DNA of 9,314 nt, taken from contig CAJMOL010000041.1 in the NCBI GenBank assembly GCA_905215095.1, positions 1 through 9,314 on the forward strand, given 5' to 3'. This DNA is from an uncultured bacterium (lineage in GTDB: Bacteria; Actinomycetota; Coriobacteriia; Coriobacteriales; Coriobacteriaceae). Numbering within the stretch: position 1 is the stretch's first letter; each line of letters begins with the position of its first letter. Of the stretch, positions 1 through 6,385 are shown piece by piece. The notes beneath the pieces were generated by a model, which ran no database searches, was not told where the DNA came from, and was given only the letters and a program-made list of their open reading frames with translations. The position numbers and the translations under genes were made by a program.

Positions 1-946
1 CGGACAAGGCAGGCGCAATGCAGGCAAACAGCTCGGGGTCGTTATCGACTGGCGGATAGCCCTCGGCAAAATCGAGATCGTACGTGCAGCCCGTTGCGGC
101 GCAGGCATCGTCCAACACGCGGCGCACGCCCTCGCGCGCACGGTCGAACATACCGTCCGTAAACACGCGCAGGCTGCCAGCCACATGGGCCTCCCCTGCC
201 ACCGCATTGCAGACGGTGCCGGCCTGAAGCAGGCCGAACTTACCAATGCAGGGCTCGTCGGCACCCAACTCGTCCATGAGCTCGCGCTCGGCAACCAAGA
301 ACTTGGCAGCCGCCAGTGCCGCATCGTGCGACTCCTCGACCGGAACGCCATAGGTCTTAGCGATATGGATGCTCGTCCCGTGAATATGAATGTGTGTCTC
401 ACTCGAACGCGCCAGCAGCGGACCGGAACAGCTTGCCAACGTGCCGGCGGGCAAATCGGGCCATACGTGGAAGCCAAAAATGCGGTCGACGCCATAGCGC
501 TCGAATACGCCGCTCTCACACACCGTCTTGGCGCCACCGATCGTTTCCTCGGCCGGCTGGAACACAAAGAGAACGTTGCGCCTAATGGCGCCCGGCTGCT
601 CGCGAATCGTACGGTCGACATACGTCGCGGCGGCAAGTGCCATGGCCATGTGTCCGTCATGTCCGCAAGCGTGCATCTTGCCGGGATGGATCGAGGCAAA
701 GACCGCTCCCGTCGCCTCCGCGATGGGCAGTGCGTCCATATCGGCGCGAATCGCCGTGGCATGCGCGGCGCCCGTGCCAGCGTCGAAGAAAGCGCAAACA
801 CAGCTGGGGCAGGGATGGACCACTTCACAGGCAAGCGAGGCGAGCACGCCCTCTATATAGGCTATGGTTTGAGGAAGCTCGAAATCGAGCTCCGGAATGC
901 GATGCAGGTCGCGACGATAGCGACGAAGTTCTTGGAGCTCGGTCAT
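1..946 (-). CDS. M20D amidohydrolase, candidate N-acetyl-diaminopimelate deacetylase (C-terminus beyond left edge)
   Basis: Reading the reverse strand from ATG 946 gives an open frame of 315 codons that runs off the window; the family is about 380-400 residues, so the last fifth is missing. Seen: the M20D metal motif MHACGHDGH at residues 91-99 (Cys94, His96), QPAEE at 130-134 (Glu133/Glu134), GFHVWPDLP at 158-166 (His160), and VAGSLRVF and GYPPVDND further on. An AAAGGA (959-953 region) lies six bases before ATG 946; an in-frame ATG at 961 adds five residues but has no good ribosome site. The family hydrolyses N-acyl amino acids in the cytoplasm using two metal ions. Because the divergent operon encodes DapH, which makes an N-acetylated intermediate, the best guess is N-acetyl-LL-DAP deacetylase; an IAA-amino-acid or hippurate hydrolase role cannot be excluded. 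One oddity: the usual GKGGHAA of the lid domain reads GTSIHIAK (residues 190-197). Confidence 0.88.
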   Translation of the reverse strand, partial: MTELQELRRYRRDLHRIPELDFELPQTIAYIEGVLASLACEVVHPCPSCVCAFFDAGTGAAHATAIRADMDALPIAEATGAVFASIHPGKMHACGHDGHMAMALAAATYVDRTIREQPGAIRRNVLFVFQPAEETIGGAKTVCESGVFERYGVDRIFGFHVWPDLPAGTLASCSGPLLARSSETHIHIHGTSIHIAKTYGVPVEESHDAALAAAKFLVAERELMDELGADEPCIGKFGLLQAGTVCNAVAGEAHVAGSLRVFTDGMFDRAREGVRRVLDDACAATGCTYDLDFAEGYPPVDNDPELFACIAPALS

Positions 947-977
947 AAAGGATCCTTTCATGGGGCATATCCATTCC

Positions 978-989
978 CACAATATTGTG
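978..989. promoter_or_regulatory. 12-bp perfect palindrome, possible operator
   Basis: CACAATATTGTG is its own reverse complement. Its right half ATTGTGA (984-990) is repeated at 997-1003, a 13-bp period. It lies between the start of the leftward M20D gene (946) and the rightward lysine operon, where a repressor or activator of either could bind. No known regulator is assigned; chance occurrence in this AT-richer stretch is possible. Confidence 0.35.
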
Positions 990-1041
990 ATGCAGAATTG
1001 TGACGCCCTTGTTTCTAGCATATCCCTGCATTTTTTAAACG

Positions 1042-1071
1042 TTATATACGAATACTCTTGTTTGGTAAAGT
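1042..1071 (+). promoter_or_regulatory. Weak candidate promoter for the lysine operon
   Basis: The stretch 1030-1070 is the most AT-rich part of the divergent intergenic region. An extended -10-like element TGGTAAAGT ends at 1071, with a poor -35 (TTATAT, 1042-1047) 18 bases upstream. Transcription would start near 1078, about 20 bases before the first helix of the riboswitch, a reasonable leader layout. The match to consensus is modest and other choices exist. Confidence 0.3.
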
Positions 1072-1097
1072 GCAACGTGGTAGGGTCGTTACCACTT

Positions 1098-1254
1098 GAT
1101 AGAGGCGCGGGCACGAAGAGCCGCGGGCGAGCCGGCAGGCTTTGACCCCGTGGGGAGGCGAAACCCGCCGAACTGGGTTTTTCGGGCACGAACAACCTGG
1201 TGGGCCTGCGGGAAACACCCGCAGGACTGTCTGCAGCAATGCGGGAGCGCTATC
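1098..1254 (+). ncRNA. Lysine riboswitch aptamer (L box)
   Basis: The order of conserved blocks follows the lysine riboswitch. GATAG (1098-1102) starts helix P1 and leads into AGAGGCGC (1101-1108). GGGGAGGCGAAACCCGCCGAA (within 1152-1172) matches the conserved P3 region. A perfect 8-bp hairpin CCTGCGGG/CCCGCAGG (1205-1212, 1218-1225) is P5 and is followed by the signature ACTGTC (1226-1231). GGGAGCGCTATC then closes P1 through CTATC at 1250-1254. The element binds L-lysine in the leader RNA and lowers expression of downstream genes. It sits 71 bases before a lysine/DAP biosynthesis operon, exactly the expected target. Confidence 0.93.
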
Positions 1255-1315
1255 CGGACATTGGGTCCACGCTATGCGGATTCGATGCGCAGATGGCGCC
1301 GTCTGGATAGCGAGG
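1248..1315 (+). promoter_or_regulatory. Riboswitch expression platform: SD sequestering versus anti-sequestering hairpins
   Basis: Two pairings compete. The 3' strand of P1 with its flank (1248-1259) can form 12 continuous pairs, one a G-U, with 1301-1312. Alternatively CCACGCTAT (1267-1275) pairs with ATAGCGAGG (1307-1315), 8 of 9 positions, which buries the GAGG Shine-Dalgarno (1312-1315) of the first gene. Lysine binding locks 1250-1254 into P1 and so should free 1307-1315 to form the SD-hiding hairpin; without lysine the first pairing wins and the SD core stays open. No T-run follows either hairpin, so control of translation rather than termination is inferred. Confidence 0.7.
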
Positions 1316-1325
1316 TTTACGGGAC

Positions 1326-3635
1326 ATGGCATTGACCCCCAACGAGGCATATGCGGCCAAGCAGCCGTTTGTGGACAAGGAGACACTCGAGCATATCGTC
1401 GAGCAGTTCCCCACGCCGTTTCATCTATACGACGAGGCGGGCATCCGCCGCAACATGCAAGAAGTGCGCGACGCCTTTGCATGGAACCCGGGCTTTAAGG
1501 AATACTTTGCCGTCAAGGCCAATCCCAACCCGGCGCTCATCTCCATTCTCAACGAATACGGCTGCGGTTGCGATTGCTCGAGCTATACCGAGCTCATGAT
1601 CGCCCGCTCGCTGGGCATCACGGGACACGACATCATGTTCTCTTCCAACGACACGCCGGCTGCCGACTTTGAGCTCGCCAACAAGCTGGGTGCCATCGTC
1701 AACTTTGACGACATCAGCCATATCGAGTTCTTTGAGCGCGTCGCGGGACCCATCCCCAAGACGGTCAGCTGCCGCTTTAATCCGGGCGGCCTGTTCCAGC
1801 TCTCCAACGGCATCATGGACAACCCCGGCGACTCCAAGTACGGCATGACCACCGAGCAGCTCTTCGAGGCTTTCCGCATGCTCAAGGCCAAGGGCGCCGA
1901 GAATTTTGGCATCCATGCCTTCCTTGCCAGCAATACCGTCACCAACGACTATTATCCCAAGCTCGCACGTACCCTCTTTGAACTTGCCGTGCGCCTGGAG
2001 CGTGAAACGGGCGCACATGTCGCCTTTATCAATCTGTCCGGCGGCGTCGGCATCCCCTATCTGCCCGAGCAGCAGGCCAACGACATTCACGCCATCGGTG
2101 AGGGCGTACACGCAGCCTACGACGAGATTCTGGTCCCCGCCGGCATGGGCGATGTGGCGATCTGCACCGAGATGGGTCGCTTTATGATGGGCCCCTACGG
2201 CTGCCTGGTCACCAAGGCCATCCACGAGAAGCAGATCTACAAGGACTATATCGGCGTGGACGCAAGCGCCGTCGACCTCATTCGTCCCGCTATGTATGGT
2301 GCCTACCACCACATTACGGTAATGGGACAGCCGGGTGGCCCTGACAAGACCGCAGCACCGGTCACGAACACGTATGACATCACGGGCAACTTGTGCGAGA
2401 ACAATGACAAGTTCGCCATCGACCGCGAGCTTCCGCATATCGACATGGGCGACCTGCTCGTGATTCACGACACCGGCGCGCATGGCCACTCTATGGGCTA
2501 CAACTACAACGGCCGCCTGCGCTCCGCCGAGGTGCTGCTGCGCCCCGACGGCTCGGCCGACCTTATCCGCCGCGCCGAGCGCCCGGGCGATTATTTTGCC
2601 ACGCTCGACGTGCTGCCGTGCGGCCGTGAGCTGCTGGCCAAATCGCGTGCCGAAAGCGCTCGTCGTCGCGCCCAGGACGAGAGCCTGGCCGTCGCCGCCC
2701 AATGGAACAAACGCATCCAGATCGCGGAAGCGAAGGAGAAGAACATGGATATCCGCAACCTCGAGGGCTCGATCGTCGCCCTCGTCACGCCGTTTAAAAA
2801 GGACGGCAGCGTCGACTTTGACGCGCTCGAGTGCCTTATCGATTTCCACCTGCAAAACGGCACCGACGCCATCCTCACCCTGGGCACCACCGGCGAGAGC
2901 GCCACGATGACCGATGACGAGGACAACTCCGTCGTCGCCGCCGTGGTCAAGCATGTTGCAGGACGCGTCCCCGTCATTGCCGGCTCGGGCTCCAACTCCA
3001 CGCAGACCATGCTCACCAAGTCGCTCACCTATCAGGGCCTGGGCGCCGACGGTCTGCTGCTCATTACCCCCTACTACAACAAGTCCAATGAAGAGGGTAT
3101 CTATCAGCACTTTAAGACCGTCGCCGATGCCGTGGACATCCCCTGCATCCTGTACAACATCCCCGGCCGCTGCGGCTGCGGTATCAGCGAGCGCAATGTG
3201 GAGCGCCTGGCCGCACATCCCAACATCATGGGTATTAAGGAAGCCTCGGGCAACGTCGCCTACGCGGCCAAGATCGCCCACCTGCTGTCAGACGACTTCC
3301 GCATGTACTCGGGCGAGGACGCGCTTACCGTACCGCTCATGAGCCTGGGCGCCTCGGGCACCATCAGCGTGTGGGCCGATGTTCAGCCGCAGCTCGTGCA
3401 TGACATGTGCCGCGCCTACCTGGACGGCGACGTGGAGCGCGCCCGCGACATCCAGATTGCCGGCCAGCCGCTCATCAACGCCCTCTTTAGCGAGGTCAAC
3501 CCCATCCCCGTCAAGGAAGCGCTCGCCCAGATGGGTATGATCGAGGCAAACTACCGTATGCCGCTGTGCCCCATGGCAGACGACACGCGCGCTGCACTTA
3601 CCGATGCTCTGAAGGGAGCTGGTCTGCTTGATTAA
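1326..3635 (+). CDS. lysA-dapA: Fused diaminopimelate decarboxylase (LysA) - 4-hydroxy-tetrahydrodipicolinate synthase (DapA)
   Basis: One 769-residue frame carries two complete cytoplasmic enzymes. Residues 1 to about 432 are LysA, a PLP fold-III decarboxylase turning meso-DAP into lysine: PLP lysine in YFAVKANPNP (Lys64), glycine loop SGGVGIPY (238-245), active-site CENN (357-360) and MGYNYNGRLRSAEVLL (390-405). Residues 474-769 are DapA, which condenses pyruvate with aspartate semialdehyde: GTTGES (520-525), TPYYNK (581-586), YNIPGR (610-615) and the Schiff-base lysine in GIKEASG (Lys638). About 40 charged, helix-prone residues (433-473) link them. Each half has its normal family length, so nothing is missing. 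Start ATG 1326 has GAGG at 1312-1315. The last and first dedicated pathway steps are thus joined. An internal SD plus ATG at the DapA boundary suggests free DapA is also made. A lost stop codon in an ancestor, or a sequencing error, is the alternative to a functional fusion. Confidence 0.95.
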   Translation: MALTPNEAYAAKQPFVDKETLEHIVEQFPTPFHLYDEAGIRRNMQEVRDAFAWNPGFKEYFAVKANPNPALISILNEYGCGCDCSSYTELMIARSLGITGHDIMFSSNDTPAADFELANKLGAIVNFDDISHIEFFERVAGPIPKTVSCRFNPGGLFQLSNGIMDNPGDSKYGMTTEQLFEAFRMLKAKGAENFGIHAFLASNTVTNDYYPKLARTLFELAVRLERETGAHVAFINLSGGVGIPYLPEQQANDIHAIGEGVHAAYDEILVPAGMGDVAICTEMGRFMMGPYGCLVTKAIHEKQIYKDYIGVDASAVDLIRPAMYGAYHHITVMGQPGGPDKTAAPVTNTYDITGNLCENNDKFAIDRELPHIDMGDLLVIHDTGAHGHSMGYNYNGRLRSAEVLLRPDGSADLIRRAERPGDYFATLDVLPCGRELLAKSRAESARRRAQDESLAVAAQWNKRIQIAEAKEKNMDIRNLEGSIVALVTPFKKDGSVDFDALECLIDFHLQNGTDAILTLGTTGESATMTDDEDNSVVAAVVKHVAGRVPVIAGSGSNSTQTMLTKSLTYQGLGADGLLLITPYYNKSNEEGIYQHFKTVADAVDIPCILYNIPGRCGCGISERNVERLAAHPNIMGIKEASGNVAYAAKIAHLLSDDFRMYSGEDALTVPLMSLGASGTISVWADVQPQLVHDMCRAYLDGDVERARDIQIAGQPLINALFSEVNPIPVKEALAQMGMIEANYRMPLCPMADDTRAALTDALKGAGLLD
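2733..2747 (+). promoter_or_regulatory. Internal ribosome binding site and ATG for stand-alone DapA
   Basis: AAGGAG (2733-2738), six bases, then ATG (2745-2747) form an excellent start signal inside the fused frame. Here the SD also encodes Lys-Glu of the linker. Translation from this ATG would give 296 residues beginning MDIRNLEGSIVALVTPF, the usual length and opening of free DapA. The site is stronger than the start signal of the fusion itself. It is outside the region directly masked by the riboswitch, so free DapA could be made even when the fusion start is closed. Confidence 0.75.
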
Positions 3636-4368
3636 GACCGTCATTATGGGAACGGGCCGCATGGGCTCGCTCATCCGCACTACCGCCGAGGGCGTTGTCG
3701 ACGCCGCCGGTCAGCCCGTTTTTGATATCGTCGCCCAGATCGGTTTTGATCTGTCCGAGCTCGAGAGCGCCCCGGCGGCCGACGTTATCATCGACTTCTC
3801 GAACGTCGTGACCTTCGATGCCGTCGTCGCCTATGTCGAGCGCACGGGCGCCGCGTTGGTCTCGGGCACCACGGGCTACACCCCCGAGCAGATGGACCGC
3901 CTGCGCGAGCTGGGCCAGAATGCCCGCGTTATGCACTCGGGCAATTACTCCATCGGCATCGCAGCCCTGCGTCATCTAGTGGCCCAGGCCACGCGTGAGC
4001 TGCCCGGCTTTGACTGCGAGATTGTCGAGACTCACCACAATCAAAAGGTCGACGCCCCCAGCGGCACTGCCAAGCTACTGCTCGATGCCGTCGTCGAGGC
4101 CGAGCCCGAGGCAGGCTATCACCCCGTCTATGGCCGCGAGGGTATGTGCGGCGCGCGCGACCCCAAGGAGATCGGCATGCACTCGCTGCGCGGGGGCACC
4201 GTCGCCGGCGTGCACGAGGTGAGTTTCTTTGGCCAGGATGAGGAAGTCACGCTCACGCATCGCGCCACGAGCCGTCAGATCTTTGTCAACGGCGCCTTGG
4301 CAGCCGCGCAGAAGCTCGTCACCCGCGAACCCGGCTTCTATACGTTCGACCAGGTCATGTTTGCCTAA
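3628..4368 (+). CDS. dapB: 4-hydroxy-tetrahydrodipicolinate reductase
   Basis: This 246-residue protein reduces the DapA product to tetrahydrodipicolinate with NAD(P)H in the cytoplasm. Seen: the nucleotide-binding GTGRMG at residues 8-13, SGTTG (79-83), and the family signature ETHHNQKVDAPSGTA (134-148) holding the catalytic His136/His137, Lys140 and the substrate-binding SGT. The gene starts at TTG 3628, overlapping the last 8 bases of the lysA-dapA frame. AAGGGAG (3612-3618) lies nine bases upstream and no better ATG exists before the GTGRMG motif. The overlap implies translational coupling to the fusion, so lysine control should extend to it. Confidence 0.96.
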   Translation: MIKTVIMGTGRMGSLIRTTAEGVVDAAGQPVFDIVAQIGFDLSELESAPAADVIIDFSNVVTFDAVVAYVERTGAALVSGTTGYTPEQMDRLRELGQNARVMHSGNYSIGIAALRHLVAQATRELPGFDCEIVETHHNQKVDAPSGTAKLLLDAVVEAEPEAGYHPVYGREGMCGARDPKEIGMHSLRGGTVAGVHEVSFFGQDEEVTLTHRATSRQIFVNGALAAAQKLVTREPGFYTFDQVMFA

Positions 4369-4407
4369 CCAGATATCAACCGTATCCACGCAAAGGAGAA
4401 ACAGCAT

Positions 4408-5127
4408 ATGAGCAACGCAGCCGAGATGGATGCACAGGAGATTATCAACTACATCGCCACTGCGCCCAAAAAGACGCCCGTCAAGCTGTACGTGCGCGAG
4501 AAACCGGGCATGAAGGTCCAGTGGGGCAATGCACACGTCTACGGCGGTCGTCGCGGCAAGACCGTCTTTGGCGACTGGGATGAGCTCAAGGCCATCCTCG
4601 ATGCCAATGCCGACTCCATCGACTACTACGATGTCGAGAATGACTGCCGCAACTCCGCCGTCCCCATGCTCGACCTTAAGGGCATCAACGCCCGCATCGA
4701 GCCGGGCGCGATCATCCGTGACCGCGTCGAGATCGGCGATCGCGCCGTCATCATGATGGGCGCCATCATCAACATCGGCTCCGTTATCGGCGAGGGCTCC
4801 ATGATCGACATGGGCGCCGTCCTGGGCGGCCGCGCAACCGTGGGCAAGAACTGCCACATCGGCGCCGGCACCGTGCTGGCAGGCGTTGTGGAGCCCGCCA
4901 GCGCCACGCCCGTCATCATCGAGGACGATGTCATGATCGGCGCCAACGCCGTGGTCCTGGAGGGCGTTCGCGTGGGCAAGGGCGCCGTCGTGGCTGCCGG
5001 TGCCGTATGCGTCGAGGACGTCCCCGCCGGCGCCGTCGTGGCCGGTGTCCCCGCCCGCGTCATCAAGATGCGCGACGAGAAGACCGACAGCAAGACCGGC
5101 CTGGAAGAGGGCTTACGTCAACTTTAA
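4408..5127 (+). CDS. dapH: 2,3,4,5-tetrahydropyridine-2,6-dicarboxylate N-acetyltransferase
   Basis: The 239-residue protein has the DapH layout: a small alpha/beta N-terminal domain (about residues 7-90, with [10 protein letters not shown] at 26-35) followed by left-handed beta-helix hexapeptide repeats (about 92-218, such as [16 protein letters not shown] and [15 protein letters not shown]). It transfers acetyl from acetyl-CoA to tetrahydrodipicolinate; the family acts as a trimer. DapH rather than DapD (succinyl) is supported by the short length and this N-terminal domain. AAAGGAG (4392-4398) lies nine bases before ATG 4408, and the gap from dapB is 39 bases, so it is the last gene of the operon. 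The matching aminotransferase and epimerase are not in the window. Confidence 0.95.
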   Translation: MSNAAEMDAQEIINYIATAPKKTPVKLYVREKPGMKVQWGNAHVYGGRRGKTVFGDWDELKAILDANADSIDYYDVENDCRNSAVPMLDLKGINARIEPGAIIRDRVEIGDRAVIMMGAIINIGSVIGEGSMIDMGAVLGGRATVGKNCHIGAGTVLAGVVEPASATPVIIEDDVMIGANAVVLEGVRVGKGAVVAAGAVCVEDVPAGAVVAGVPARVIKMRDEKTDSKTGLEEGLRQL

Positions 5128-5132
5128 TAGTT

Positions 5133-5157
5133 ACGCGGTTTTGACAAACCGCGTTTT
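5133..5157 (+). terminator. Rho-independent terminator of the lysine operon
   Basis: A 9-bp perfect stem (5133-5141 with 5146-5154), loop TGAC, then a short T-run (5154-5157), six bases after the dapH stop. The T-run is short, so it may be leaky; a second hairpin follows downstream. Confidence 0.75.
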
Positions 5158-5211
5158 CGCTGACGTATGCCCAACCTGCGGCGCAATGTCAGCAACCAAG
5201 CCGAAAACAAA

Positions 5212-5250
5212 AAAGGCCGAAGTCCCGAAGGGCTTCGGCCTTTGTTTTTC
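5212..5250. terminator. Strong bidirectional terminator between convergent genes
   Basis: An 11-bp stem AAAGGCCGAAG/CTTCGGCCTTT (5212-5222, 5233-5243), with a small inner CCC/GGG pairing in the loop, is followed by GTTTTTC on the plus strand. It is preceded by an A-run (5205-5214) that reads as a T-run on the minus strand. It can end dapH transcripts and also those of the leftward gene stopping at 5270. Confidence 0.88.
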
Positions 5251-5269
5251 TGCAACGTCCAAGCACAGC

Positions 5270-6274
5270 TTATCGATTCTCAATACTTCCGATGTTCTTG
5301 AGCTCGATAGAGATGAGGCCGTTGGGCTCGTTGACGAACTCGATGTATTCGGAGTTCGAACCCATCTCGGCCGGGAAGCTGATCTCGATGCCCGTGTCGG
5401 TACGAATCTTGTGATTGCGCACCGCCGCGCGTTCGACCTGCTTGCGCTCCACGGGCACACGCTCAGGCACCTTCTCCTCGGTCAGTGCCGCGCGCACGCT
5501 CTCCTTGATAACCGGTTCGTTCTCAAAGACCTCGTCGACGATATCCCAAGGCGGCAGCTCCTCGTCATCCTCGACCTTCTCGGCAACGGCAGCCTTAACC
5601 TTGGCGAGCGCTACAGCCGTGTTGGCACCGTGCTCCTCGGCGACTTCCTCGACCACACGCGTCACGGTGTCGATGACCTCCTTGCCCGATACGCCCGTGT
5701 CGCACTGCAGCAGGCCGTCGGGGATAAGCAAACGGTCCTCGCCGGCAATCTTGCGTTTCTTATCCACATAGCCGATCTCCATGGTGCTTGCACGCACGAT
5801 TGCATAGCTCGGCACCTTTTGCGAGGGGTTTGGCAGAATGGCGTAGTGGCGCGCGATGTCGTTGCGCACCTCCCCCTCCTCGCGGCCCACTTCGTGCATA
5901 AAAGCCTGCTTGGAGCCCAGCAGCATCACGGCAAACCAGCGGGCATCCTCATCATCGTCAAAGTCCGCCACAAGCACGTCAGTGGACTCGGCTTTCTCGG
6001 CCTTGGTGAGTTCGGAAGAGATGAACTCCGCAATCTGCTGCGACAGGTCCACGAACTCGCGCTCGCCAAAGAAATAGCCCTTGAGCTCGCCACCAAACGC
6101 AGAGCTCTCGGCAAACGTGGCGCGTTTGTTGTCGGCCGAGGTGCGTGCGCGGCGCAGATGCGTGGTCACGAAGTTGCGCACGGTACGACTCTCGATATCG
6201 AGCTCGCGCTGGCTCATGACGTTGACGGCAGAGTCAAAGTCCAGGATATGCAGAATCGCGTGATTGATTTTCAT
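5270..6274 (-). CDS. Nucleoid-associated protein, 37-kDa NdpA/YejK family
   Basis: The protein is 334 residues from ATG 6274, close to E. coli YejK. The opening MKINHAILHILDF, the GELKGYFFGEREFVDLSQQIAEFI block, the VLVADFDDDEDARWFAVMLL block and the IRTDTGIEISFPAE near the C-terminus are typical of the family. These proteins associate with the nucleoid in E. coli; a molecular function is not settled. The middle (about residues 200-280) is acidic and helix-rich. An upstream in-frame ATG at 6283 adds MPY, but ACGGA abuts it, whereas the same ACGGA is nine bases before 6274, and homologues begin with MKIN; hence the shorter start. It may be co-transcribed with the upstream hydrolase (gap about 110 bases) or use a possible -10 TATACT (6318-6313) that lacks a clear -35. 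Confidence 0.9.
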   Translation of the reverse strand: MKINHAILHILDFDSAVNVMSQRELDIESRTVRNFVTTHLRRARTSADNKRATFAESSAFGGELKGYFFGEREFVDLSQQIAEFISSELTKAEKAESTDVLVADFDDDEDARWFAVMLLGSKQAFMHEVGREEGEVRNDIARHYAILPNPSQKVPSYAIVRASTMEIGYVDKKRKIAGEDRLLIPDGLLQCDTGVSGKEVIDTVTRVVEEVAEEHGANTAVALAKVKAAVAEKVEDDEELPPWDIVDEVFENEPVIKESVRAALTEEKVPERVPVERKQVERAAVRNHKIRTDTGIEISFPAEMGSNSEYIEFVNEPNGLISIELKNIGSIENR

Positions 6275-6348
6275 ATACGGCATTCCGTTCTAGATCGATT
6301 TCGGCACGAACCAGTATAGCGGTCGAGCCCGCCCCAGGCGCATCGAAG

Positions 6349-6383
6349 ATTGGTGCATCGGGGACAGGTTGCTTTGCACCAAT
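6349..6383. repeat. 30-bp repeat, copy 1, inside a 9-bp inverted repeat
   Basis: Positions 6353-6382 match 7566-7595 in the same orientation at 27 of 30 bases (shared pattern GTGCATYGGGGWCAGGTT, then RCTTTGCACCAA). This copy also has perfect 9-bp arms ATTGGTGCA (6349-6357) and TGCACCAAT (6375-6383) around a 17-base loop. It lies immediately downstream of the DUF2974 hydrolase stop codon. The look is that of a REP-like or non-autonomous element; that class assignment is inference. Confidence 0.8.
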
Positions 6384-6385
6384 GG

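Noticed and set aside
185..1003. 272-codon plus-strand frame at the left end
   Set aside because: Antisense to the M20D gene, which carries the metal-binding motifs in frame.
1260..1325. Riboswitch-controlled transcription terminator before the operon
   Set aside because: No hairpin followed by a T-run is present; the alternative stems end at the Shine-Dalgarno instead, which favours translational control.
1425..3281. 618-codon open frame on the minus strand
   Set aside because: It is antisense to the LysA-DapA fusion, whose catalytic motifs are unmistakable; the opposite frame is open only because of GC-rich third positions and has low-complexity composition.
5000..6319. 439-codon open frame on the plus strand
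   Set aside because: It crosses the end of dapH, both terminators and the full antisense of the nucleoid-associated protein; the real genes on each side explain the region.
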